From assembly GCF_004342665.1 (NCBI RefSeq), contig NZ_SMBY01000001.1, forward strand, positions 472,950 through 536,949: a DNA stretch of 64,000 bases, written 5' to 3'. This DNA is from Samsonia erythrinae. GTDB lineage: Bacteria > Pseudomonadota > Gammaproteobacteria > Enterobacterales > Enterobacteriaceae. The notes under the pieces were generated by a model, which was given only the letters and a program-made list of their open reading frames with translations, was not told the DNA's origin and did no database searches. Of this stretch, positions 56,256-64,000 are shown one piece after another (within the stretch, counting starts at the first letter, position 1; every line of letters starts with the position of its first letter). The position numbers were made by a program, and so were the translations under genes.

Positions 56256-57125
56256 TTATTTTTCTGCAATTAATCGTGAGAGATAGTGTCCGTAAGGGGT
56301 TTTTGCCATCACAGCTGCTTCCTCGGCAACTTGCTGAGCTGTTATCCATCCTTTTTTAAAGGCAATTTCTTCCAGACAAGCAACCTTAAAGCCCTGACGT
56401 TTTTCTATGGTGTGAATAAACTGCGATGCCTCAATCAGGCTGTCGTGTGTACCCGTATCCAACCATGCAAAGCCGCGACCAAGTAATTCTACATTCAACG
56501 TACCTTGCTCAAGATACATTTGGTTTAAGGCGGTAATTTCCAATTCACCGCGAAGTGACGGTTTTACTTGTTTTGCCATCTCTAAGACGTTTTCGTCATA
56601 GAAGTAGAGTCCGGTTACCGCCCAGTTTGATTTCGGCTTCGCCGGCTTTTCTTCTATCGATAACGCTTTGAAGTCGCGATCGAATTCAACAACACCAAAG
56701 CGTTCGGCGTCGGTTACCTGATAGCCAAAAATCGTTGCACCTTTTTCTCTTGCCGCCACGGTTTCGAGTTTCTGGCCAAAGCTCTGGCCGAAATAGATAT
56801 TATCACCGAGCACCAGTGCGCAACGTTCGCGATTGATAAATTCCTCACCAATAATGAAGGCTTGGGCAAGTCCATCAGGACTCGGCTGAATCGCATAGCT
56901 AAGCTCAATACCAAAGCGGCTGCCATCGCCCAAAAGGCGCTGAAATGCAGGCATATCCTCGGGGGTCGTAATGATCAATATTTCACGGATACCCGCGAGC
57001 ATGAGAACCGAAATGGGGTAATAGACCATCGGTTTATCATAGATGGGGAGTAATTGTTTGGATGTTCCACGAGTAATTGGATAGAGCCGCGTACCCGTTC
57101 CGCCCGCAAGTACAATCCCTTTCAT
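56256..57125 (-). CDS. rmlA: Glucose-1-phosphate thymidylyltransferase RmlA (copy 2)
   Basis: A 289-residue dTDP-glucose synthase, [20 protein letters not shown], with [26 protein letters not shown] and [21 protein letters not shown]. It is a close paralogue of the enzyme at 42577 but its DNA is less AT-rich and it leads rmlCD for rhamnose. rmlB, which would act between RmlA and RmlC, is not in this cluster or anywhere in the window. Confidence 0.95.
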   Translation of the reverse strand: MKGIVLAGGTGTRLYPITRGTSKQLLPIYDKPMVYYPISVLMLAGIREILIITTPEDMPAFQRLLGDGSRFGIELSYAIQPSPDGLAQAFIIGEEFINRERCALVLGDNIYFGQSFGQKLETVAAREKGATIFGYQVTDAERFGVVEFDRDFKALSIEEKPAKPKSNWAVTGLYFYDENVLEMAKQVKPSLRGELEITALNQMYLEQGTLNVELLGRGFAWLDTGTHDSLIEASQFIHTIEKRQGFKVACLEEIAFKKGWITAQQVAEEAAVMAKTPYGHYLSRLIAEK

Positions 57126-57348
57126 CTTTTTCTACCTTTTGTGTTTAAACGAGTATGACTTAATGTTATTCGTGCAGTATATCGCACGACACCCCAAATT
57201 GTCTGAGGCATCAGAAAAAACCACGACCGGAGATCGCTTTAGACCTGATTAGGTGTAATCTTAGTGTCATGCGTGGCGTTGTGGTATTACGCTACCAAAT
57301 GAAAATGATACGCCGAATCAACATAATCAGATTGAAGAGAGTCAATCC

Positions 57349-58245
57349 ATGACATCATTGAAAGCCATTATCCCTGTTGCGGGTTTAGGGATGAACTTGT
57401 TACCAGTGACCAAGGCCATTCCGAAGGAAATGCTGCCGCTGGTTGATCGCCCGGTGATTGAGAAGATCGTCAACGAGTGTGTCAATGCGGGGATTAAAGA
57501 GATCGTGTTGGTAACGCATGCGTCTAAAAATGCGATTGAAAACCACTTCGATACCTCGTTCGAGCTTGAATCGTTGCTTGAGGAGCGCGCTAAGCGCCAG
57601 CTGCTGGCCGAAGTTCAGTCTATTTGCCCGAAAGGCGTGACGATCATGAACGTGCGGCAGGGCGAAACCCTGGGGCTGGGGCATGCGATCTCCTGTGCCA
57701 AACCGATTGTCGGCGACAACCCCTTTGTCGTGGTATTACCGGACGTTGTTCTGGATGAAAACACGGCCGATCAGTCAAAAGATAATCTGGCGTTGTTGAT
57801 CTCCCGCTTCGAAGAAACCGGGCGTAGTCAGGTATTGGTGAAACATCGTCCTTATGAGGTTCTGCCAGAATACTCCGTTGTGGAGACGGCAACCCAATTG
57901 ACAAAAGCGGGTGATGCATCGGCCATTACCTCAATGATTGAGAAACCTGAGGCGCCTTCAGCCACAGGGTCCGATTTGTCTGCGGTAGGGCGTTATGTCT
58001 TGACGGCGGATGCCTGGCCGTTGCTGGAAAAAGCGGTACCCGGCGCGTGGGGGCGTATTCAGTTAACGGATGTGATTGCCGAGTTAATTCCTACCACGCA
58101 GGTTGATGCCGTACAGATGGCGGGCAAAAACTTTAACTGTGGGCGCAAACTGGGTTATGCGCAGGCCTTCGTCTCTTATGGATTGCGTAATCCAGAGTTC
58201 GGCGCCGAATTTAAAGAAAGCATTAAGGCGCTGCTTAAAAAGTAA
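57349..58245 (+). CDS. galF: GalF, GalU-like UTP-glucose-1-phosphate uridylyltransferase homologue
   Basis: A 298-residue protein of the GalU family at the conserved galF position flanking enterobacterial O-antigen or capsule loci. The N-terminal motif reads [19 protein letters not shown]; GalU has the catalytic GLGTR-MLP form, and as in E. coli GalF the Thr-Arg pair is replaced (here Met-Asn), so catalysis is probably weak and the role modulatory. The rest ([31 protein letters not shown]) is conserved. A terminator follows. Confidence 0.92.
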   Translation: MTSLKAIIPVAGLGMNLLPVTKAIPKEMLPLVDRPVIEKIVNECVNAGIKEIVLVTHASKNAIENHFDTSFELESLLEERAKRQLLAEVQSICPKGVTIMNVRQGETLGLGHAISCAKPIVGDNPFVVVLPDVVLDENTADQSKDNLALLISRFEETGRSQVLVKHRPYEVLPEYSVVETATQLTKAGDASAITSMIEKPEAPSATGSDLSAVGRYVLTADAWPLLEKAVPGAWGRIQLTDVIAELIPTTQVDAVQMAGKNFNCGRKLGYAQAFVSYGLRNPEFGAEFKESIKALLKK

Positions 58246-58269
58246 TACTGAGTATAACGAGTGATAAAA

Positions 58270-58303
58270 CCGCAGATCGTTGAATCGATCTGCGGTTTTT
58301 TTT
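58270..58303 (+). terminator. Rho-independent terminator of galF
   Basis: Perfect 10-bp stem CCGCAGATCG / CGATCTGCGG with a short loop, followed by a run of eight T residues. Confidence 0.93.
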
Positions 58304-58461
58304 CCTGACCAGACGTTCCCATTGCGGGGATTTCCGCGATTAAACCAATCACTATTCACTCACGCAAAGCTGAGTTACCATGTCACCCTGTTTTTAATTG
58401 CCTGCAAGGGCGCAACATGCGCCGTTGCGGGTAGGTTATCCTTCAGACAGGAGTTGCTTTA

Positions 58462-59868
58462 ATGTCCAAACAGCAAATTGGCGTTGTCGGTATGGCGGTG
58501 ATGGGGCGCAATCTGGCGCTAAACATTGAGAGCCGTGGCTATAGCGTTTCCATCTTTAACCGTTCTTCCGATAAAACTGATGAAGTGATCGCGGAAAATC
58601 CGGGTAAGAAACTGGTGCCGAGTTACACCGTTGAAGAGTTTGTCGAATCCCTGGAAAAACCCCGCCGTATTCTGCTGATGGTGAAGGCCGGTGAAGCAAC
58701 CGATAAAACGATTGAATCGCTCAAGCCTTATCTGGAAAAAGGCGATATTCTGATCGATGGCGGCAACACCTTCTATAAAGACACGATTCGCCGCAACCGT
58801 GAGCTGTCTGCTGAAGGGTTTAACTTCATCGGTACCGGCGTTTCCGGCGGTGAGGAAGGGGCGCTGAAAGGGCCTTCCATTATGCCGGGTGGTCAGAAAG
58901 AAGCTTACGAACTGGTCGCGCCGATTCTGGAAAAAATCGCCGCGCGCGCTGACGGTGAAGCCTGCGTGACCTATATTGGCGCCGACGGTGCTGGGCACTA
59001 CGTCAAAATGGTGCACAACGGTATTGAATATGGCGATATGCAACTTATTGCCGAGGCTTACGCATTGCTTAAGCAAGCGTTGAACCTGAGCAACGAAGAG
59101 CTGGCTTCGACGTTCTCCGAGTGGAATAAAGGCGAGCTAAGTAGCTACCTGGTCGAAATCACGGCGGATATCTTCACGAAGAAAGATGAAGAGGGCAACT
59201 ATCTGGTTGACGTGATCCTGGATGAAGCGGCCAATAAAGGCACGGGTAAATGGACCAGCCAAAGCTCTCTGGATCTGGGCGAACCGCTGTCGCTGATCAC
59301 GGAGTCCGTTTTTGCCCGCTATCTTTCTTCGTTGAAAGATCAGCGCGTTGCGGCGTCCAAAGTACTGACTGGCCCGGCCGCTCAAACATACAGCGGAGAT
59401 AAGGCTGAATTTGTTGAGAAAGTACGCCGTGCCCTGTATCTGGGCAAGATCGTGTCTTATGCTCAGGGCTTCTCACAGCTGAAAGCGGCATCCGATGAGA
59501 ACAACTGGGATCTGAACTACGGTGAGATCGCCAAGATTTTCCGTGCCGGCTGCATCATTCGTGCACAGTTCCTGCAAAAAATCACCGATGCGTATGAGCA
59601 GAAAGCCGATATTGCTAACCTGCTGCTGGCGCCTTACTTTAAGAAAGTGGCGGATGAGTATCAGCAGGCGCTGCGTGACGTCGTCGCTTATGCCGTTCAG
59701 CAAGGTATTCCGACGCCAACATTCTCTGCGGCTATCGCTTATTACGATAGTTACCGTTCGGCAGTGTTGCCAGCTAACCTGATCCAGGCCCAGCGTGATT
59801 ACTTCGGGGCGCATACCTACAAACGTACCGATAAAGACGGCGTATTCCACACCGAGTGGCTGGAATAA
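58462..59868 (+). CDS. gnd: 6-phosphogluconate dehydrogenase Gnd
   Basis: Oxidative decarboxylation of 6-phosphogluconate to ribulose 5-phosphate with NADP+. The 468-residue enzyme begins with the dinucleotide motif [14 protein letters not shown] and has the signature [16 protein letters not shown] near residue 252 and the catalytic region [19 protein letters not shown] precedes the ATG. gnd borders the polysaccharide locus, as in many enterobacteria, and completes with Pgl the oxidative pentose phosphate steps encoded in the window. Confidence 0.98.
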   Translation: MSKQQIGVVGMAVMGRNLALNIESRGYSVSIFNRSSDKTDEVIAENPGKKLVPSYTVEEFVESLEKPRRILLMVKAGEATDKTIESLKPYLEKGDILIDGGNTFYKDTIRRNRELSAEGFNFIGTGVSGGEEGALKGPSIMPGGQKEAYELVAPILEKIAARADGEACVTYIGADGAGHYVKMVHNGIEYGDMQLIAEAYALLKQALNLSNEELASTFSEWNKGELSSYLVEITADIFTKKDEEGNYLVDVILDEAANKGTGKWTSQSSLDLGEPLSLITESVFARYLSSLKDQRVAASKVLTGPAAQTYSGDKAEFVEKVRRALYLGKIVSYAQGFSQLKAASDENNWDLNYGEIAKIFRAGCIIRAQFLQKITDAYEQKADIANLLLAPYFKKVADEYQQALRDVVAYAVQQGIPTPTFSAAIAYYDSYRSAVLPANLIQAQRDYFGAHTYKRTDKDGVFHTEWLE

Positions 59869-59899
59869 GTTCTATGCCGGAGTAGCAGGATTTGTTAAT

Positions 59900-59933
59900 A
59901 AAACGCCAGATAAATGATTGTCTGGCGTTTTTT
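59900..59933 (+). terminator. Rho-independent terminator of gnd
   Basis: Stem AAACGCCAGA / TCTGGCGTTT with a 10-base loop followed by TTT, 32 bp after the gnd stop. Confidence 0.9.
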
Positions 59934-59948
59934 GTCTTAACGAACGAG

Positions 59949-59983
59949 GCCATCGTTATCATTCAGATAATGATGGCTTTTTT
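59949..59983 (+). terminator. Second terminator-like hairpin after gnd
   Basis: Stem GCCATCGTTATC / GATAATGATGGC (12 pairs including one G-U) with a 5-base loop followed by TTTTTT. It gives a tandem terminator before the yjb operon. Confidence 0.75.
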
Positions 59984-60293
59984 ATGATAAACTGTAAGTT
60001 TAATTAAAAGAATATGCACTTTTAGTAAGAGCATGGCCTGTTTATTATTTCGGGATCTTGCTATTTTTAACAGTGTTGCAAAAATTGAGTTGTAGTTTTG
60101 CGTTCTGGTAATGCTTATCAGAGGTGGTTTCATCGCCATTTAACTGTAACTCATTACTGGGAGATCCCGGTAACAGCCGGTAACAAGGAGAAATGAGTCT
60201 ATTTACCTTCAGCCGGCTGAAAAGAAGGAGGGAGTATGGTCTCTTCGACGGTACTCCACCCTGAAGTACTTCATGTTAAAAAAGGAAATCGTA
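59984..60293 (+). promoter_or_regulatory. Leader region of the yjbEFGH operon
   Basis: A 310-bp stretch that should hold the yjbE promoter. AAAGAATATGCACT near 60007 shares about nine of fourteen positions with the RcsAB box; E. coli yjbE is Rcs-activated, but the match is weak. The distal part carries a small reading frame with a strong ribosome site, listed separately. Confidence 0.4.
60193..60264 (+). CDS. Possible 23-residue leader peptide upstream of yjbE
   Basis: AAGGAG lies four bases before an ATG that opens a 23-codon frame, MSLFTFSRLKRRREYGLFDG then TPP and a stop. The peptide is basic (KRRR) with an aromatic start. It ends 29 bp before yjbE. It could be a translated leader that tunes yjbE expression or simply chance; the very good ribosome site is the only direct support. 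Confidence 0.35.
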   Translation: MSLFTFSRLKRRREYGLFDGTPP

Positions 60294-60563
60294 ATGAAGA
60301 AAACGTTAATCACGCTGGCCGCCGTTCTGGCCATGTCGTCAAATGCGTTTGCTGTTGATGGCGTTTCTAGCAGTAATGCTACCTCTACTACCGGCGCAAG
60401 CGCTGCCGGTGCGGCTGGTAGTGGTTTTGCGTCGGGAAGCACCGGTCTGGTTGCTGTTGGTGTTGCTGCCGCAGTTGCTGCTGGTGTGGCTATTGCTGTT
60501 GCTGAAAATGACGACAACGGTAGCGCAGGTACGGGAACGACGACGACGACGGGTACCCGTTAA
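60294..60563 (+). CDS. yjbE: Exopolysaccharide-associated small exported protein YjbE
   Basis: An 89-residue protein with a Sec signal peptide (MKKTLITLAAVLAMSSNAFA) and a low-complexity mature part rich in Ala, Gly, Ser and Thr, ending in GTGTTTTTGTR. Composition and layout match E. coli YjbE (same signal start and poly-Thr tail). E. coli yjbEFGH overexpression yields an extracellular polysaccharide and is under Rcs control. AAGGAA precedes the ATG. A terminator follows, so yjbE is likely made in excess over yjbFGH. Confidence 0.88.
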   Translation: MKKTLITLAAVLAMSSNAFAVDGVSSSNATSTTGASAAGAAGSGFASGSTGLVAVGVAAAVAAGVAIAVAENDDNGSAGTGTTTTTGTR

Positions 60564-60578
60564 TTCCGTTTCTATCCT

Positions 60579-60607
60579 AAGGCCACTTCGGTGGCCTTTC
60601 TTTTTCC
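60579..60607 (+). terminator. Attenuating terminator between yjbE and yjbF
   Basis: Perfect 8-bp stem AAGGCCAC / GTGGCCTT with a TTCG tetraloop followed by TCTTTTTCC. It lies 16 bp after yjbE and would allow only partial readthrough to yjbFGH. Confidence 0.88.
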
Positions 60608-60638
60608 AGACTACGCTGTTCAACGAGAACTGCATTCC

Positions 60639-61316
60639 ATGACAAAAATAAAACGAATGGCAAACGTGAACACACTGATTGCCATACCTCTTTTATCCAT
60701 GCTGCTGGCGGGTTGTTCCCAAAATATGAATTCATTAGGGAAGACCTTCAAACTGGCTTTCATTGGACAGGATGATACCTACGTGACGGCTAAACAGGTG
60801 GCTGATACCCCTTACGCGTCCGCCTATCTGAAAGTTGGGAAGGCGCCACAGGCGTTTGTCGTGCTGGCTTTTGCCGAGCAGAACCAATTGAAATGGATTG
60901 GGGCCGATAAAAACATGGTTTCGACCCGGCATGGACGTTTGGTGAAAACGCAGGGCTTCGGTGAAGACATTACCTATGTGGATAATCTGGAGCAGGATCC
61001 TCTGGCATTGGGGTTGCTGAAACCATCCACGCCGATGACATGGCAAAGCCGGGTTGAGTGGGCTCAGGTCTTCCGGGGCGGTTACGATATCCGGTCCGTG
61101 TTTCAGGCGCGTGGTAAAGAAACGATAAAAATTCTGGATACCTCGCGTGAGCTGTTGCGTTTTGATGAGCGGGTTACCGTTCTTGGTCTGAATGAATCGT
61201 ACACCAATCATTACTGGCTTGATCCGAATGACGGACAGGTGGTGCAGAGCCAGCAGTATATGGGTCCGGGTATGGCGTTGGTGACGTTCACCGTCTTAAA
61301 ACCTTACGTACAATAA
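60639..61316 (+). CDS. yjbF: YjbF outer-membrane lipoprotein (GfcB family)
   Basis: A 225-residue lipoprotein of the GfcB/YmcC/YjbF group. The lipobox is LLAGC with Cys near residue 26, preceded by a basic N-terminus. Conserved family stretches are PQAFVVLAFAEQNQLKWIGADK, TRHGRLVKTQGFG and HYWLDPNDGQVVQSQQYMGPG, matching E. coli YjbF. The start at 60639 is chosen; an in-frame ATG at 60657 would also retain the signal. It lies in an operon with yjbG and yjbH. Confidence 0.9.
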   Translation: MTKIKRMANVNTLIAIPLLSMLLAGCSQNMNSLGKTFKLAFIGQDDTYVTAKQVADTPYASAYLKVGKAPQAFVVLAFAEQNQLKWIGADKNMVSTRHGRLVKTQGFGEDITYVDNLEQDPLALGLLKPSTPMTWQSRVEWAQVFRGGYDIRSVFQARGKETIKILDTSRELLRFDERVTVLGLNESYTNHYWLDPNDGQVVQSQQYMGPGMALVTFTVLKPYVQ

Positions 61317-61325
61317 GGGGCTGTA

Positions 61326-62108
61326 ATGTTGGTACTCAATCGTATCGTGACCTTGTTGATGCTGGTTTCCGGCGTCGCGACGGCAGCGCAGTTGACGGTG
61401 AAATCGCCGCAGCAAACGATCGCCGTCGTTAAACTGGATGACGGTACGCGTCTTGAAAAATTTTACGAACAGATTCCCTGGCCGCAGAATATAAACTGGC
61501 AAACGGCGTTTATTTCTGATTTTGCGACTACGCAAAAAGTGCGGGCACAGGGTGATGTTCTGTTACAAAAGCTGGCGGAGCTGGAAACGCGTTGGCGCAA
61601 TTCAGGGGATGGCGAACTGGCGATTTCCGCCTGGCTTCTGAGAAAAACCCTGAACCCGATCAATGTTGCCGGGCGTCTTCCAACCGATCTGGATCCTGAC
61701 CGCGTGCGTGTCCATATCGAAAATAATCGTCCTCTGGTCGGGGAGTATGCCTTGTATGTGGCGCCCCATGATGACCGACTGTCACTGATTGGTCTGGTGA
61801 ATACCTCCGCTGATGTGGGCGAACTGGAAACGTCGGGAAAAGTGGCGTTGCGTGCCGGGTGGTCGGTCGAGAATTACCTCTCTGGTCGACGGCGCTTGGC
61901 TGGCGCGGATAATAGCTTCGGTTATCTGATTGGGGGAAACGGCGAGTGGCGCAAAGTGCCTCTGGCGCTGTGGAACCGCCGACATATTGAGCCCGCAGCG
62001 GGTGAAATGCTTTTTATTGGTTTTAACCCTTCGGTGTTACCGCAGGAGATGTCATCACTTAACGATCAGCTTGCTGACTACCTTGCTAACCGGACTCCAC
62101 TCGAATGA
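61326..62108 (+). CDS. yjbG: YjbG periplasmic protein (GfcC family)
   Basis: A 260-residue exported protein with a signal peptide (LNRIVTLLMLVSGVATAA). It fits the YjbG/GfcC family, whose GfcC structure contains ubiquitin-like beta-grasp domains related to those of Wza: LTVKSPQQTIAVVKLDDGTRLEKF and the later DRVRVHIENNRPLVGEYALYV. AAGGGG precedes the ATG; the stop overlaps the yjbH start (ATGA). Confidence 0.88.
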   Translation: MLVLNRIVTLLMLVSGVATAAQLTVKSPQQTIAVVKLDDGTRLEKFYEQIPWPQNINWQTAFISDFATTQKVRAQGDVLLQKLAELETRWRNSGDGELAISAWLLRKTLNPINVAGRLPTDLDPDRVRVHIENNRPLVGEYALYVAPHDDRLSLIGLVNTSADVGELETSGKVALRAGWSVENYLSGRRRLAGADNSFGYLIGGNGEWRKVPLALWNRRHIEPAAGEMLFIGFNPSVLPQEMSSLNDQLADYLANRTPLE

Positions 62109-64000
62109 CAAAGAACAGAAACGTTAAACTAGGCTGTCTGTCGCTGGCGATTGGCAGTATCTTGAGTGCGCAGGCGATGGCGGCGGAAACAGAACGCAGC
62201 CGTACTGAAACAAATTTGAACGCGCGTTTCCAGCCAGCCGGGGTTTCGCAGTCAGACTTCGGCGGGACGGGGCTGTTGCAAATGCCGACGGCGCGTATGG
62301 CGGATACCGGCGAATTTAGCCTGAACTATCGTGATAACGAAGAGTACCGGCGTTATTCCGTGTCGCTTCAGCTCTTTGACTGGCTGGAGGCGACGGTCCG
62401 TTATACCGATGTCCGCACTCGCCTTTATAGTAACGATCCGGATTTTAGCGGTGACCAAACTTATAAAGACAAGGGATTCGACCTTAAAGCCCGCCTGTGG
62501 CAAGAGAGTTATTGGCTGCCGGATGTTTCTTTAGGCTTCCGGGATATCGCCGGAACCGGTCTGTTTGATAGCGAATATCTGGTGGCCAGCAAGCGGCTGG
62601 GGCCATTTGATTTCACGCTCGGCATGGGCTGGGGAAATATGGCCGAAAGCGGCAATGTTAAGAATCCGGCCTGTTCGCTGAAAGACAGTTTCTGCCGACG
62701 TAGTGACAGTTTCAAAACTGGCGGCGGGCAGTTTGAAGTCGAAAACTTTTTTCACGGTCCAGCCGCGGTGTTTGGCGGCATCGAGTACCAGACGCCGTGG
62801 GATCCGCTGCGGTTTAAACTGGAATATGACGGCAATGACTACAGCCGTGAAAGCGCGGGTCGAATTAATCAGGATTCCCCCTTTAACATCGGCGCGGTCT
62901 ACCGCGTAGGCGATGTTCTGGATACCACGTTATCGTGGCAGCGTGGCAATACGCTGATGTGGGGATTGACGCTGCGCACCAACTTCGACACCCTGAGACC
63001 GAATCATGTGGATGATGCGCCGCCCGTGTATGCGCCGGTACGTGATGACAAAGGGACAAACTGGCAGTTGGTATCGAAGACGCTCAATGATAAAGCCGGC
63101 TTTAAGGATGCCGACATCTACGCGGACCAAAAACAGGTCACGATTGTTGCCGATCAGACGAAATATCGTGACAGGGATCTGGCGACACAGCGTGCTGCTA
63201 CGATATTAGCAAACCATGTACCGGGCAGTATCGAGGAGTACCACATTGTTCAGCGCAGCCTGCGTTTGCCGATTGCCAGTACCGAAGTGGATGCCAACGC
63301 TTTCCATCAGGTTCAGCAGGCGGCGGTTCCGCTTGGTCAACCTGAGCCGGAAACGCATCGTGAAGAGCCCGTTTCCGCGGTGCGTGGGCAGCAGGTGTGG
63401 CGTGCGGATCCCGATCGTCTGACCTACTCGCTGGATCCGACCTTAACGCAGTCTTTCGGCGGAGCTGAATCCTTCTATATGTATCAGGTCGCCCTGAGAG
63501 GTAACGCAGACTACCGCCTGAGCGACCACTGGAGCGTAGGGGGAAGCGCGACCCTGAATCTGGTGAATAACTACGACAAGTTCAACTATAAAACGCCCCC
63601 CGCGGACGGTGCGGCGTTGCCGCGCGTGAGGACCTGGGTGCGTGAATACGTGACCTCCTCAGATCTGTTGTTGACCAATTTGCAGTTAACCCGTCGGGAT
63701 AATCCGGCACAGGACTGGTATACCCAGGTTTATGGCGGCTATCTGGAAATGATGTATGCGGGTGTCGGGTCTGAGGTGCTGTACCGGCCATTCGGTAAAA
63801 GCTGGGCGCTTGGCCTGGATGTGAACTATGCCAAACAGCGTGATTGGAACGACACCATGAAGATGGCCGACTACGATGTCGTCACCGGCCACCTGACCGC
63901 GTACTGGGAACTGCCGTACGTCGAGGGAGCGGTGGCGAAAGTGAGCGTGGGGCGCTATCTGGCTGGGGACAAAGGGGTGACGGTCGATCTGTCACGCCGC
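62105..64000 (+). CDS. yjbH: YjbH outer-membrane beta-barrel protein (GfcD family), 3' truncated by window end
   Basis: An open reading frame of 632 codons that continues past the window. It begins with a signal peptide (MTKNRNVKLGCLSLAIGSIL to AMA) and the YjbH motif SDFGGTGLLQMPTARMADTG. Alternating aromatic strands (LSLNYR-type, DFTLGMGWGNMAES, GGIEYQTPWDPLRFKLEYDG, NIGAVYRVGDVLDTTLSWQRG) predict an outer-membrane barrel, probably the export pore of the Yjb system. E. coli YjbH has about 698 residues, so roughly 65 residues are missing here. Confidence 0.92.
   Translation, partial: MTKNRNVKLGCLSLAIGSILSAQAMAAETERSRTETNLNARFQPAGVSQSDFGGTGLLQMPTARMADTGEFSLNYRDNEEYRRYSVSLQLFDWLEATVRYTDVRTRLYSNDPDFSGDQTYKDKGFDLKARLWQESYWLPDVSLGFRDIAGTGLFDSEYLVASKRLGPFDFTLGMGWGNMAESGNVKNPACSLKDSFCRRSDSFKTGGGQFEVENFFHGPAAVFGGIEYQTPWDPLRFKLEYDGNDYSRESAGRINQDSPFNIGAVYRVGDVLDTTLSWQRGNTLMWGLTLRTNFDTLRPNHVDDAPPVYAPVRDDKGTNWQLVSKTLNDKAGFKDADIYADQKQVTIVADQTKYRDRDLATQRAATILANHVPGSIEEYHIVQRSLRLPIASTEVDANAFHQVQQAAVPLGQPEPETHREEPVSAVRGQQVWRADPDRLTYSLDPTLTQSFGGAESFYMYQVALRGNADYRLSDHWSVGGSATLNLVNNYDKFNYKTPPADGAALPRVRTWVREYVTSSDLLLTNLQLTRRDNPAQDWYTQVYGGYLEMMYAGVGSEVLYRPFGKSWALGLDVNYAKQRDWNDTMKMADYDVVTGHLTAYWELPYVEGAVAKVSVGRYLAGDKGVTVDLSRR

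Noticed and set aside
60343-60642. Alternate-frame 99-codon reading frame over yjbE
   Set aside because: It is an out-of-frame shadow of the repetitive yjbE sequence and spans its terminator; the yjbE frame has the ribosome site and signal peptide.
1-64000. CRISPR arrays, prophage, complete insertion sequences or rRNA
   Set aside because: No regularly spaced repeats, integrase, transposase or rRNA sequence was seen anywhere in the window.

Overview
This window is a stretch of an enterobacterial chromosome. Gene content, gene order and protein similarity recall the Escherichia coli blocks nadA-pnuC-zitB-aroG-gpmA-gal-mod-pgl, metG-mrp, udk-dcd-asmA-yegH-wza and galF-gnd. Several genes absent from those E. 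coli blocks (a DUF554 gene, dcuC between asmA and yegH, yjbEFGH beside gnd) and the dispersed palindromic repeats suggest a soft-rot/plant-associated Pectobacteriaceae member (Pectobacterium-like). The species assignment is inference; no frameshifted or broken gene was found.

Layout. 1-6.7 kb: a DUF554 membrane protein, an unrecognised 132-aa protein, nadA and pnuC (NAD synthesis and uptake), zitB (zinc efflux), aroG (DAHP synthase) and gpmA. 6.9-9.1 kb: galM and galE with galT and galK missing between them. 9.3-14.7 kb: the molybdate region, modF and modE facing acrZ-modABC, with a clear ModE-type operator before modA. 14.7-17.6 kb: ybhA, a tRNA-Ser(UGA), a DUF4186 gene and pgl. 17.6-21.5 kb: an accessory cluster of a phytase-like esterase-domain protein, an LVIVD-repeat protein and an orphan sugar-type binding protein. 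21.9-26.5 kb: fdnGHI, the nitrate-inducible formate dehydrogenase, with cysteine instead of selenocysteine at position 196 and a perfect ModE-like palindrome upstream. 26.8-36.8 kb: metG, mrp, udk, dcd, asmA, dcuC and yegH.

36.8-57.1 kb is a Wzy-dependent surface polysaccharide locus. A JUMPstart/ops (RfaH) element precedes a WecA-like initiating transferase, wza-wzb-wzc, then an intra-operon stem-loop and a markedly AT-rich serotype-specific block: rmlA, an fdtA-type isomerase, an acetyltransferase and an aminotransferase (dTDP-3-acetamido-3,6-dideoxyhexose pathway), a Wzx flippase, four GT-A/GT2-like glycosyltransferases, a Wzy polymerase, ugd, a galE paralogue with Cys299, and an SDR enzyme. 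A convergent rmlA-rmlC-rmlD set closes the locus, followed by galF and gnd. Four transferases plus the initiating enzyme suggest roughly a pentasaccharide repeat that may contain a 3-acetamido-3,6-dideoxyhexose, L-rhamnose, GlcA and Gal/GalNAc on a HexNAc. No rmlB is present, so the common dTDP-4-keto-6-deoxyglucose intermediate must come from elsewhere.

59.9-64 kb: yjbE-yjbF-yjbG-yjbH, a second exopolysaccharide-associated operon with a possible 23-codon leader peptide and a terminator after yjbE; yjbH runs off the window end.

The observations most worth a second look are the ModE-like site at fdnGHI, the Cys299 epimerase within the polysaccharide locus, the RfaH-type readthrough architecture, the missing galTK and rmlB genes, and the composite palindromic repeat downstream of fdnI.
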